From: Magnolia sinica
Lineage: Eukaryota > Streptophyta > Magnoliopsida > Magnoliales > Magnoliaceae
DNA length: 64,000 nucleotides
Assembly: GCF_029962835.1 (NCBI RefSeq)
Contig: NC_080582.1
Coordinates: 14,268,032-14,332,031, forward strand
Reading direction: 5' to 3'
Part shown: positions 48,076-59,399 of the stretch, one piece after another
Layout: each line of letters opens with the position of its first letter
How positions within the stretch are numbered: position 1 is the stretch's first letter
Notes under the pieces: generated by a model
What the model was told of the DNA's origin: nothing
Databases searched by the model: none
Seen by the model: only the letters and a program-made list of their open reading frames with translations
Program-made: the position numbers and the translations under genes

Positions 48076-48145
48076 TCTACCATTGAAATCCTTTTGGGGT
48101 CATAAAAGTCTACCATTGAAACCCTTTTGGGGGTCATAAAAGTTT
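48076..48145 (+). repeat. Tandem duplication of about 36 bp beside the gypsy insertion
   Basis: TCTACCATTGAAATCCTTTT...GGGGTCATAAAAG is followed by a second copy, TCTACCATTGAAACCCTTTT...GGTCATAAAAG. The first copy includes the target duplication of the gypsy element. Confidence 0.85.
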
Positions 48146-48536
48146 CGGATCAATATTAAATTTATTTTTACTCTTCATTCATGTATTTGTGACATTATTA
48201 ACAAATTGGATGGAAAATAAATGTTATAGTGGGCCCTACAAATTTTTCAACAGTGAAAATCATTATCATGGCTGCTATTTTTGGTGTGGTATATTTGAAC
48301 TTTGGATATGATTCATTTTTTGCCTAATCTTCTAAACTGATCTCTAAAATTCGATGAACAGTGTGGATATAATAAATACATCATCGTGAGGCCATATAAC
48401 TTTGACTTCATTTGAATATTTCGTACAGCTGGGAGTTCGACGAGCGTTGGCGGTCGTGTTCGCACGACACGTTTCTACACCAGCTATATAGCTCGTGTGT
48501 GGTACACCAGCCGTGATAAGAAAGTAACTCATCGTG

Positions 48537-49080
48537 GACGCGGATCTCCTGGAAAGCCTTTCGCAGGAAGTTCCTGCGCTGGAACTCAGGTGGGGCCACT
48601 GCGATGTTTTTATGAAATCATCCCCGTCCGTCAGATTTTTATTTCATTTTAGGACATGATGCCAAAAATGAACAGCATCTAATGCCCAAGTAAGCCGTAG
48701 TAAAGGAAAAGATAAAGGAAAAGATGGCTCGGGAAATTCCTACCATTGAAACCTCCTTGAGCTCGACGGTAGTATTTATATGCCGTCTATACTATTAATA
48801 ACTTCATTACAACTGGTATGAGCTGAAAATAAAAATATTAGCATGATTCAAAACTTTCCGTAGCCCCATGAATATTTCAATTATCTTCGTTCAAATATCA
48901 TGTTTTCAGTCCACTTGAGCATTGGATATGGTTCATATTCATATTCGGCATCATGTCCTAAATGAAATTACCAAACTGATGTATAGCAAGGATTTCTCAC
49001 AAACATCACAGTGGGTCTCACCTAGGTTCCCGGCGCAGGAACTTCTTATGAAAGCCTTTCGAAGGAAATCTGTGTCCACT
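48537..49080. mobile_element. Foldback element, terminus type B (copy 1)
   Basis: The left end GAAAGCCTTTCGCAGGAAGT with TTCCTGCGC is mirrored by GCGCAGGAACTTC..GAAAGCCTTTCG at 49031-49065. The interior has the shared core (TTTCATTTTAGGACATGATG, and its inverse near 48950). No coding frame. Confidence 0.7.
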
Positions 49081-49195
49081 TATTGTAATGTTGTGTCTGA
49101 TGGATGGTAAGTGCGTACATGGAACTCCTAATTTTTATTTTTATTTTTTTTACACATGCCACATGGCACTCTGTCCGTTACATTGTTGAGGTCCA

Positions 49196-50720
49196 GCAGA
49201 TGCGGATTAGCTAATGACTACTTGAGTAGCAATCTCACTAATGAAGTACCTCACCAGGTTAAGGTTATTTAGGCCCACCATGATGTATGTGTTATATCTA
49301 CACCGTCCATCTACCTCAGAGCATGAATCAAAGATCAAGACCCACAACAGAAAACAACGGGATATAACAACTAACATTAAAAACTTCTTGGGGCTACAAA
49401 AGTTTTCAATCAAGCTGATGGTTTTGTTTTCCCTTCATCCAGGCCCTAAACCCTAAACCCTAAACCCCAAACTCATAAACAGGTTTAAGATCAAATATGT
49501 ATCATGGTGTGCCTAGGAATGAATCAAGGCATCACTATCTCTACTATTTTCTATGGTGGGGGTCCACTTGAGATATGGATCTGCTTAGGTTCTTAGCTCA
49601 TGCTCCAAAATAATCTCTCCAAATATATGTACAACACATACATCATGGTAGGGCTTACAAAAAGTTAGTATCTAATCTGCGTAGTTTCTGCGTAAGGATG
49701 GTGGGTGGGACCCACTGCTATGTTTGTGAGAAATTCACTCTGTTCATCCAATTTGTGATATCATTTCATTACAGTCGACCAAAAACCCAGGAGAACTAAA
49801 ATCTCATGTGGGTATCACGCGATTGAAAATTAGGAAAAGCAATTCCTACCATTGAAACCTTCCTGGGATCCACCTTGATGTTTATATCTCATCCAAACTG
49901 CTTATAAGGTTATTCCCACATGGATGAAGTAAAAACACAACAAATTTAGGCTAATACAATACTTTTATGGCCAGTAAAGTATTTCAACGGTGCTCGCTGA
50001 AAACCCACTTTTTCCTCTTGTGCGACCCACTTGAGTTTTTAATCTTCCCTGATTTTGGTTGCATGTTATGAAATGAGCTCGCAAAACGGATGGACTGAGT
50101 GGATTTCTCACAAACATAGTGGTAGGTCCCACCCAGCATCCTTGTGCAGGAACTTCCTGCCAAAGGCTTTAACTGAAAATCCGCGTGCCTGAGCCGTGGA
50201 ACAGAGTCGGTCTAGGACTCCTCCAGTAATCTGACTTTAAAATGGCCGCTTTGGCAGACTTTACCACGGAAGATGTGCTGAAAACGCAGGAAAATATCCA
50301 ATCACGGAGTAATTTTATTTAGTAGCAGGTAGGCGTGGTTGAAGGAAGGCGGATTGCCGTATAAATACGTTCTTGCCGTATTGAGTAAACTCAGTTGGGC
50401 CCACTTAAGGGGTCGAGCCTAAAATTATCCAAAGATCAAGTGGATCATACCACTGAAAACAGTGAGGATAATGATTTCTACCGATGAAACATTTTTAGGC
50501 CCCACCGTGATGCTTATTTGTTATCTAACCTCTTCGTAGGATTATACATAAATGGAAGGACAGAAAACACAAACATAAGCTTAATCTAAAACTACTGTGG
50601 GCCAAAGAATTTTTCAATGGTAAACATTCAATTCAACTGTTTACTGTAGCTTGGTCCATTTGAACATTATATATGTCTCATTTTGGGATCAAGCCTCCGT
50701 ATGAATTTAATCCCTAGTTT
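49196..50720 (+). repeat. Duplicated mosaic block, copy A
   Basis: Contains an E-type element (49196-49680), a B-type element (about 49675-50190) and a GGCGTGGTTGAAGGAAGGCG segment (50326-50720). The same order occurs at 53395-56760, there with a 1.9 kb LTR insertion and a small deletion between the B element and the last segment. Confidence 0.8.
49444..49464 (+). repeat. Three telomere-type CCCTAAA units
   Basis: (CCCTAAA)3 within an E-type repeat. The homologous place at 53630 has a single CCCTAAA, so this is probably a local expansion and not a chromosome-end relic. Confidence 0.8.
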
Positions 50721-50754
50721 GTGGTCTATTCAAGACTTGTATCTTTGCTATTTT

Positions 50755-51535
50755 TGAAGTTATAATATAAAATAATATTTAAAAATGAATGAGCCATATG
50801 AATAAAATTCATATATATCATGTTGGAGCCTCAGTGACCTCGGAGCCTCAGCTAGTCCCCCGCTACCAACAGGGGAGCAATTGGGGACGTGGCAATTGCA
50901 CATGGACATAGTCATAGGTGGAATGCGTCCGCCGCATTGCTGGACAACTGCCGTCTATCTAAATATTATAATGCGTCCGCCGCATTGCGGGACAGCTGCG
51001 GGGTTTGGATGGATAACCGGATCCAGTGGGGCCACCGTGATGTATGTGCATTAAATCCACACCCTCCATTTATTTTTAAAGCTCATTTTAGGCATGATTT
51101 TAAAAATGAAGCAGATCCATATCTTAGATGGACCATACCACAGAAAATAGTAGTGATTCAATCCCCATCATCCAATATATTGATAAATTCACAAAGACAT
51201 CAGACGAAGAGATCAAACAAATATCAGTTGGATTAAAAAATTGTGGTCCACGGTAAGGTTTTACTTGTCAAGTACCAATCACCACCGTACCTATGTATTA
51301 CGGTCCACCTGATATTTTAATCTGCTTTATTTTGGAGATCATGGCCGTGCCCAATAAATAGTTAACTATCATTATCCGTAAAAAAGCTATGGATGAGGAT
51401 GGATTTTTCAAAAACGTCAGAGTCTCACAGAGGCCCCACTGGAAATCCGCGGTTTTTTTTTTTTTTTTATATCAAGGCGCCATGATAGGGACCCGAAAGT
51501 GTAATAAGCTGGACAGGTGGTTATACAAGGGGAAT
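50755..51535 (+). repeat. Duplicated segment with the unoccupied site of the 7.9 kb insertion
   Basis: Matches 28494-28567 plus 36486-37250 continuously. ATCATGTTGGAGCCTCAGTG at 50816 is where the other copy has the GGGCCC insertion. Includes two GCGTCCGCCGCATTGC repeats and a T17 run at 51451. Confidence 0.85.
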
Positions 51536-51679
51536 TGGATTGTGTACTGACTAACTCAGTACGCTAATGAATGGCGTGGATAGATCACATGTATTCAAAG
51601 TGGGCCAAGTAAGTTTACTCTGTAACCGTACTAAGTAACTCGGTACACAATCCGCTAGATATCCAGCGGTAGATCGGGC

Positions 51680-52210
51680 GCGGATTTCCTGCGAAAGCCT
51701 TTTGCAGTAAGTTCCTATGCTAGGGTTCTAGGTGGAGCCCGCTGCGATGTTTGTGAGAAATCAAAGCCGTCTATCCATTTTTCGACCTCATTTTAAGACA
51801 TTCTACCAAAAATGAGTAGGATCCAAAACTCAAGGAGATGAAACAATAGGGAAAGGAATGCCTATCGTTGAAACCTTCTTAGGCTCTACCTTGCTGTTTA
51901 TATGCCATCTAAACCGTTTATAAGGTCATTATCACTTAGATAAAGTGAAAAAAAATCAAAAAAATTATATCGTTAAAAACATTTATGGACATAAATATTT
52001 CAACGATGGTCGCTAAATCTTCACTGTTTCCTCTCGTGTGATCCATTGAGTTTTTGATCATCCTCGATTTTGGCCCCATGTCATAAAATGAGCTTAAAAA
52101 ACGGACAGAGGAGTTAAATTTCACACTAACAACTACGTACGACCCACACAAAATCTTGTAAAGGAACTTTCTGTGAAAGTCTTTCGCAGGAAATCGGCAT
52201 CCCGGTAGAA
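51680..52210. mobile_element. Foldback element, terminus type B (copy 3)
   Basis: The left end GCGGATTTCCTGCGAAAGCC is mirrored near 52165-52195 (GTGAAAGTCTTTCGCAGGAA). Shared core inside. 51536-51680 before it contains unassigned sequence with a GTACTGACTAACTCAGTAC palindrome. Confidence 0.7.
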
Positions 52211-52475
52211 CCTTCCAGGTGTAAGAGAGAGGAAGAAAGAGAAGGGAAGCAGCCTCATATCTTAGAGCCAATAATCTTGTGACATGTAAACTCAGTGCCC
52301 CTTTGCGTATACAATCCGATCCCAATGCAAAGCCTATTACGTGATGAGAAAGCAATCTTCGAATTATATTGTAATATCATATCTGAGGGTTGGTTAGCGC
52401 ATGCACGGAACTCCTTGTTTGTTTTTTACACAAACCACGTCGCACTCTGTCCCTGTTATCAGTGTTAAGATACTG
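52211..52475. other. Unassigned spacer between foldback elements
   Basis: No gene or repeat boundary seen, apart from a purine-rich patch at 52220-52250. Confidence 0.4.
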
Positions 52476-53023
52476 GGCGCGGATTAGCTGCTTACAGGTT
52501 GCGTAGCGAGACTTGCTATCGAAGTGACGTCACTAAGTTCTGTGCGGCTTATTATGATATATGTGTTGTATCCACACCGTCCATCCATTTGGAAATATCA
52601 TTTTAGGGAATGATCCAGAGAATGAGGCAGATCCAAAGCTTTAGTAGATCCCACCACAGAAAACAGTGGGGAGAGTAATTCTTACAGTTGAAACCTTCCT
52701 AAGGGCCACCATGATGTTTATTTGAAATCCAAACTGTCCACAAGTTAACACAGACATGAAATAAGTAAAACACAAGTATCAGCTTGATCTAAAACTTTTA
52801 TGAGCCTTAGAAGTTTTTAATGGTGGGCGTCACTCTCCCACTCTTTTCTGTGATGTGGTCCACGGATTAGACTCATTCTTTGGCTATTTCTCTAAAATAA
52901 TCTCTCCAAATGGATGGCCGGAGTGGATACAAATCATATGTCATCATCAGGTCCACATAACTAGAGACATCACTTCAGTAGCTAGTCTCCCAGTTCAACC
53001 TGTCAGTACCTGATCCTCGTCCG
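52476..53023. mobile_element. Foldback element, terminus type E (548 bp)
   Basis: The left end GCGCGGATTAGCTGCTTACA, then GAAGTGACGTCACTAAGTT, is mirrored by GACATCACTTCAGTAGC..GTACCTGATCCTCGTCCG at the right. The interior carries the shared core (ATCCACACCGTCCATCCATT and inverse). No coding frame. Confidence 0.7.
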
Positions 53024-53394
53024 ATGCTCACCCCTCGAAACTACTAAGGGCCACAAAGTTGTCATGAAGCCGATATATGTGTTTTCACTTCTCTCTTCTC
53101 CGTGTTAACTTATGAACAGGTTGGATCTCAAATAAACATCACGGTGGGCCTTAAAAAGGTTTCAATGGTGAGTGTCACTCTCCCCGCTGTTTTCTGTGGT
53201 GGGGTCCACTACTGCTCTAGATATGACTAATTCTTTGTCTGTCTTAAAATGATATCTCTAAATGAATGGACCATGTGGATACAGCATGTCTCTCATGGTG
53301 GGGCCTACAGAAATTGGTAACATCACTAAAGTAGCAAGTCACCCTACTTCTGTCAGTAGCTGATTTACGTCCGAGACAGAGCCGGTCCAGCGGA
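53024..53394. repeat. Truncated type E foldback element (right half)
   Basis: Begins within the core and ends CATCACTAAAGTAGCAAG..GTAGCTGATTTACGTCCG, the type E right terminus. The left half is missing. Confidence 0.65.
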
Positions 53395-53707
53395 CGGGGA
53401 TTAGCTACTACGTAGCAATATCGCTAATGAAGTGACATCACCAAGTTATGTAAGCCACACCTACCGTCCATCCATTTCGAGAGACCATTTTAAATCATAG
53501 GCAGATCCAAAGATAAGTGGACCCACAACAGAAAACAACAAGGATCTAATACCTACCATTAGAAACTTTTTGGTGGCCACAAAAGTTTCCAATTAAGCCC
53601 ATATTTGTGTTTTCCATTTATCCATGCTCTAAACCCTAAACCACAAATTCATAAAAAGGTTTAAGATCAAATAAACATCATGGTGGGCCTCGGAATGAAT
53701 CAATGGT

Positions 53708-55606
53708 TGTAACGCCCTAAAATTCGAGTACCCGAATATAGTATCCAGTACCCGAATTCCAGACCCGTGACTTATAAAAAAAATAAAATAAAATAAAAAT
53801 AAAAAGATAAAGTATGACAATTTCATATGCATTTCATTTTTGCCCACCATAGCCCAAAACTTTAAAATCCAAACACATACTAAGATAACTAATTACATAA
53901 TCTGTTATTACATTGATGCATGATTATTTAACTTAACTTAAAATAAGAAAATCAAGCCAAATATTACTACATTCAGAGTTCTAAAATAAAATAAAATTTA
54001 TCTTATTTAGAATGACATGCCACGTGCATCCAACTACATTTCATGCTCCACTACTAATAGAAGTATCCTGCATCTTCAAAATATTCATAACCTGAAACGG
54101 TTAAAATATAATGAGTTGACAACTCAATAGGATCATATCAATCCCAACTTGAAAGTCTCACAAATATTATCAAATTTAACCTCGACATATTAATCAAAAT
54201 AATGCGAACCTTGGATGTAAAATTATAGTTAATAATTTGACATTCATGAATATAAAATAGATAAATTATTTAACATAGCTTTTCTAAAAATACTAAGATT
54301 TGGAGTGGGTAAAACACTTATTTGTGCTTATCCTTTTAGGGGATGACTCACGGCAGAGCACCGGAGTTGATCCTTTCGGCATATGACCCTCGGCAGAGTA
54401 TCGGTATAACCTTTTAGGGACAAAAGCCCAAGACAGTGCAACCGTGTGTACTGATCCTTTCAGGGAATCGCTTAGGACAAAGCACCCGTGCTAATCCTTT
54501 TGAGAATGACCTTGGAAAGAGCACCCGTGTCTTGCTGATCATTTCGGGAATGACCTTGGGCAGAGCACCCATAAGAATCATTGTATTAAAAAAATAGTTC
54601 ACATAAAATGCATCTAACTTACAAAGAAATATGACAGATATAGTGTCTATGTTCACATAATAAATATCCATTATCACCTATAGATAAAATTAAATGAAAA
54701 AATAATAATATTTGCATTGGTTCAGTCAAAAAAATAAAATATCTCGATGTCTAAATTATACAAGGCAATTACTTATGAATTTTTCAATGGAGAATGATCA
54801 CCTACCTGTTATGAAAAAATTGTTTGATGGGAGGAAAATAATCTGAAGCGATGCTAATTTCTACGTGTATTAACTTGGATTGACTAACTCTGAACTCAAC
54901 CCAACTTGGGAAGTAGAACTTCATATAAATGCATCCATCTCCATAAAAATCAGATGTTATAGAAGGATCTTCAGGTTAACCTACACTCGGTAGATTCAGT
55001 CAACTTGGTGGAACGGCTCGATATACGTTATCTCCACTCAGGATTTCTCTCTCTCTAAAATAGTTGTAAGGAATACTGGAAAAACCGACAACGCATCATT
55101 GGGGATTGAGTCAGTGAGTCATGAACTCGATGTTGAACCCTCATGGATACTCTCCCTTCTCTTGATATCTCTTTTCTTCTCACAATCTTTCTTTTGTGAT
55201 TTTCTCTATTGTTTTCTATAGGTAGCATGAGAAATGAGGTATAAAAATAATGTCAGGTGAGTTTAGTGGGTTGGGAATTCATTTGACGGTTTAGATTGAT
55301 TAGTGGGCCCCACCATGATGATATCATGCTTGGTGGATGGGGTCACATCAACAACCGTGCCGCAGAGAAGTGGGAAAGAGAGGGAGTCGTGGAGGAGAGG
55401 GCTGGTTGACGCAAGTCACTTTGTGAATTGAATTTTTTTTAAAGAATGGGCCCCACAGGTATCAAATGATAAATCCACAACGTTCATTAGTTTTGCCCAT
55501 CAAATTAGAATATGTGTTCCAAAAATGAGGGCCATCCACAGCTCTGTTGGGCCACAACAAAGGCAATTGTAGAACCTACTGTTTAAAAGAAACCGAGTAT
55601 GGGCGT
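53708..55606 (+). mobile_element. LTR-like insertion starting TGTAACGCCC (about 1.9 kb)
   Basis: TGTAACGCCCTAAAATTCGA interrupts the type E repeat after GAATGAATCAATGG. The repeat resumes near 55607 (GCGTCACCATC). The undisturbed version is at 49522-49545 (GAATGAATCAAGGCATCAC). No coding domain is seen; tandem blocks at 54330-54575 are typical of LTR interiors. The right end is fixed only to within about 10 bases and no clean target duplication was found. Confidence 0.6.
54330..54575 (+). repeat. Irregular tandem repeat, unit about 45-60 bp
   Basis: About five units of the form TGATCCTTTCGGG.AATGACC followed by TTGGGCAGAGCACCCGTG, with substitutions and length changes. Confidence 0.8.
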
Positions 55607-56760
55607 CACCATCTTTACATATTTCTACGGTGAGTTTCACTTGAGATATGGATCTGCTTCGATTTTTAGCTCATGCTCGAAAATGATCTCTCCAAATGTA
55701 TGGACCGTGTTGATACAACACATAGATCATAGTGGGGCCTACAAAACCAGTCTGTATCTAATCCGCGTACCGGTCCAGCACTGAGCCGTGGACGGTGATT
55801 TCCAGCGAAAGCCTTTCCCATGAAGTTTTTGCGCAAGGATGGTATGTGGGACCCACTGCTGTGTTTGTGAGAAATCCACTCCGTCCATCCGTTTTGTGAG
55901 ATCATTTCATTACGTTCGACTAAAAATCAGGAGAATTAAAAACTCAAGTGGGTCTCATGAAATGGAAAATTGGGGAAAGAAATTTCCACCGTTGAAACCT
56001 TTCTGAGCTCCACCTTGATGTTTATATGTCATCCAAACGGCTTATAAGGTTATTCCCCACTTGGATGAAGTAAAAACAAAACAAATTTAGGCTGATACAA
56101 TACTTTTATGACCAGAATAATATTTCAACGGTGCTCGTTGAAAAACCGTTTTTTACTCTCGTGTGACCCACTTGAGTTTTTAATCCTCCTTATTTTTGGT
56201 TGCATGTCATTAAATGAGCTTGCAAAATGGATAGACAGAGTAGATTTCTCAAAAACATAGTAGGTAAGGTAGGCGTGGTTGAAGGAAGGCGGATTGCCGT
56301 TTAAGGCGTTTATCAGATTTTCAATATCATTTTAACTGAAATCGGATTGCCTGCTAAGTTACTCAATACGACATCGTATTGAGTAAACTCAGTTGGGCCC
56401 ACTTAAGGGGTCGAGCCTAAAATTATCCAAAGATCAAGTGGATCGTATCACTGAAAACAGTGGGGATAATGATTTCTACCGTTGAAACATTTTTAGGCCC
56501 CACCGTGATGTTTATTTGTTATCTAACCTCTTCATAGGATTATACATAAATGGAAGGACAGAAAACACAAATATAAGCTTGATCTAAAACTACTGTGGGC
56601 CGAAGAATTTTTCAATGGTAAACATTCATTTCAACTGTTTACTGTAGCTTGGTCCATTTGAACATTATATATGTCTCATTTTGAGATTAAGCCTTAAAAT
56701 TATCTGATAAAATGGATGGACAGAGCAGATAAAATACATAATTCATGGTGGACCTCACAC

Positions 56761-57088
56761 ATTTCTACGCAATCCGCTTTCATTTTAAGCATATAAGTCT
56801 AAAATTGAGATAAATACAAGGCACTAGTAAGCCATAAGATGGAGATTGAACATCCAACGTTCAAAACTTCACGGGTTGTGATTGAGATTTGTTCTTTCCA
56901 TTCATCCAACAAATAAACATCGAGGTCCAATAAAGCCTTTTCACTTGTTTCAATTTTGGACTTACACCTTTGATGATCTAAAAACAAATGAACAGAGTAC
57001 AATCTATACATCACGGTGGGCCCCACAAATCCCCTGTTTGGATTAATTTACATCCAGGCAGAGGGAGGACAAAATTGCTTCTCATCAT
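56761..57088. other. Core-type repeat sequence without clear ends
   Basis: Contains inverted core boxes (CCATCTTATGGCTTACTAG and CATCACGGTGGGCCCCACAA) but no terminal repeat that I could close. The small frame on the minus strand is not supported. Confidence 0.4.
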
Positions 57089-57575
57089 GACCTAACTAGA
57101 GACAGATGGTCCTGTCGGGGCTCCATGACTCACCATGACATACGTGTTTTATTCATATAAAACACCAATTTTGACATATCATTTTAAGGCATTAGCTGAT
57201 GAAAGAGGCAGATTTAATGCTCAATGGACCACACCACATGTGGGGATTGAAAACTTACTACTGAAAATTTCCACGGGGAATTGAATTTTAGATCAAGTTG
57301 ATATTTATGCTTTTCCTTCGTACAGGACTATGTGACCTTATTAACAAGTTGGATGGCAAATGAACATTATGATAGGTCCTAGGAAGTTTTCAACCGTAGG
57401 AATTCAATCCCTACTGATTCCTGTGGTATGGTCCACTTGAGCTTTTAATCTGCCTCCTTTTGAGGTTCATGCCCTAAATTGATCAGTAAAAATGGATGGA
57501 TGGCGTGGATAAAACATATACATTATTGTGGGTCCCACCAATCCCCTGACTGGACCTTCCTCTCTAGGTAGGTCC
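57089..57575. mobile_element. Foldback element, terminus type F (487 bp)
   Basis: The left end GACCTAACTAGAGACAGATG with GTCCTGTCGGGG is mirrored by CCCCTGACTGGACCTTCC and CTCTAGGTAGGTCC. The core is shared with the A, B and E types. Non-coding. Confidence 0.7.
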
Positions 57576-58220
57576 GGGTGGGGTAGTACCCAATCCACGC
57601 CCTACCCTATGCGTGGCCAGATTTATTTCAACCACTGGAATTCATAAATGACCGAAGTACCCAATCTTAGAAGTAAATTACTAGTGTGTGACCACCGTAC
57701 TTTTGCATACACAAGCTACAGTTCTAAAAAGTGGGTCCCATGATCTGGTAATCTAGACCATAGATCTCTGCTTCTCACCATGGATAGACTCTTCAAAAGA
57801 AGAATGTTTTTCTCTGGCTTTTTTTTTTTTTTGTGCAAATATGAATAGTTAGGAAGAGAAACAAAACAGTGGTATCTGGATATTGAATTCGTAGAGAGTA
57901 CTATTGGAGCGAATTACAAACCAACGGTCTGGATTACCGGATCTTGACCCCCCAATTCTCAAAATTATAAAGGTGCTTCGAAATCATAAGCAAGACAAGT
58001 TTGGTCTCATTGGACGTTTCAATATGATGATTGGACGTATTTTGTATCTCTACTCGATCTAGACCGTTGTTTCAAGACTCGTTGACTCAAACTGAGTCAT
58101 TGGGTCTTAACTTAAGTCAAAGTCAGGGACTCAGGGGTAACTCAGTAAAGGATCGACTCAACTAGTTAGGTCTGAGAGCTGAGTGGAGATTTCCCTTCCA
58201 TGACACACTCACCACTCATC
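57576..58220. other. Unassigned intergenic sequence
   Basis: Nothing recognised as coding. CAAACTGAGTCATTGGGTC and ACTCAGTAAAGGATCG-type motifs at 58080-58160 recall tandem-like GACTCA patterns, but no clear unit exists. Confidence 0.4.
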
Positions 58221-58229
58221 CTAGTTGAG

Positions 58230-58816
58230 GGAAGCGGATTGGCTGGTGTACCACACACCACTGACCTCAATGGTGTGCAAAGCGGAAGGCCTTGGTGGAA
58301 AGGAAATCAAAGTTATGTGGGCCCCACAATGATATATTTATTATATTCACACAATCCATCCATTTGGCTAGATCATTTTAGAGCATGAAAAATGAGTCAT
58401 ATCCAAAGATCAAGTTAACCACACCACAAATAGAAGTTGGGACAATGATTCACAACGTTAAAGCATTTGTAAGGCACACCATGATGTTTATTTTCCATCA
58501 AATCCGTTCATAAGGTAACATAGACGTGGATGAAGGAAAGAAAAAAAACTAAAAAACAAATCTCATATTGATCCAATACTTCTGTGACCCATGAAGGTTT
58601 CAATGGTAGATGTTCTATCTCTCACTGCTTTCTGCAGTGTGGTCCACTTGATCTTTGGAATCTATCTTAATTTTAGGCTCAAGACTTACAACAATCTCGC
58701 CAAATGGATGGACGGTTTGGATATAACACATACCTCATGATCAGGCCCACAGAACTTGGTGATGTCAACACACCGCTGATGTCAGTGGTGTGTGGTACAC
58801 CAGCCAATCCGCTTCC
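58230..58816. mobile_element. Complete Mutator-like MITE (terminus type A) with exact 9-bp target duplication
   Basis: The target duplication CTAGTTGAG is exact at 58221-58229 and 58817-58825. The ends GGAAGCGGATTGGCTGGTGT and their inverse extend as a near-perfect inverted repeat of about 39 bases. A 9-bp duplication is the Mutator (MULE) hallmark. The 587-bp element has the quasi-palindromic core and no coding frame, so it is non-autonomous. It is the reference copy for the triplet at 37262-48520. Confidence 0.9.
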
Positions 58817-58825
58817 CTAGTTGAG

Positions 58826-59399
58826 GTAACTTGGTTTAGTTGATCGAATCACCCCTGTTTTCATCGCTGAATTGCAGTGTCAAAAGGGATCTGTTCTAAT
58901 CAGGTTTGACTCAACTCGGACAAGTCGGCCAGTGCTTATACTAGACTTGAAACCTTGATCTACAGTTCCTAACTTTCATGCTATTAAATCGGATGGTTGG
59001 GATCATCAGCTCAGTTCGATCTTTGCATCATGACTGGTCAATAATGACGAGGGACAAATGCAGATTTGACATTTCTGTTCAAATGTTACTTAAAAATTCT
59101 GGGAATGATGGGACGACAGCATTTTTCTTTGTTATTTCTCAAGCATTTCAATACATGAGCTGCACCCATCCAAGCACATCTAAGAGTAGATTTCCAGCCA
59201 TACAATGAATGACTAACAACTGTTGATAAACATAGCAAACTTTACATAATCACCATTGAAATATATGCCATCATTCATGTCGATGATATCAATCATATCA
59301 CCATTTTGTTACTTCATGGCAATAACAGAAACTCAACAATTGCATGAAGCTCGAGTGCTGGGAGCTATCTGTTCTATCTCAGGGCTGGTTCTTTTGTGG
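58826..59399. other. Unassigned intergenic sequence
   Basis: No gene recognised. The frame at 58978-59208 has no family support. Confidence 0.4.

Larger units (their letters stand above)
37262..48520. mobile_element. Head-to-tail triplet of a Mutator-like MITE, third copy holding the gypsy element
   Basis: Copy 1 begins at 37262 with AAGCGGATTGGCTGGTGTAC, copy 2 at about 37771 (GGCTAGTGTAGCTCATACC) and copy 3 at about 38287 (GCTGGTGTACAACGCACCGG). Each is about 515 bp with the same interior order. Copy 3 is split at 38474 by the 9.6 kb gypsy element, resumes at 48076 and ends in the inverse terminus GTGTGGTACACCAGCC near 48515. The closest full single copy is 58230-58816. Confidence 0.75.
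53395..56760 (+). repeat. Duplicated mosaic block, copy B (with LTR insertion)
   Basis: Collinear with 49196-50720: type E left part at 53395-53707, LTR insertion, type E right part at 55607-55780, type B element at 55790-56270, then the GGCGTGGTTGAAGGAAGGCG segment. Copy B has an extra stretch of about 90 bp near 56300-56385. Confidence 0.8.

Noticed and set aside
49444..49464. Interstitial telomere relic
   Set aside because: Only three CCCTAAA units within a foldback element whose homologue has one; a local expansion is simpler.
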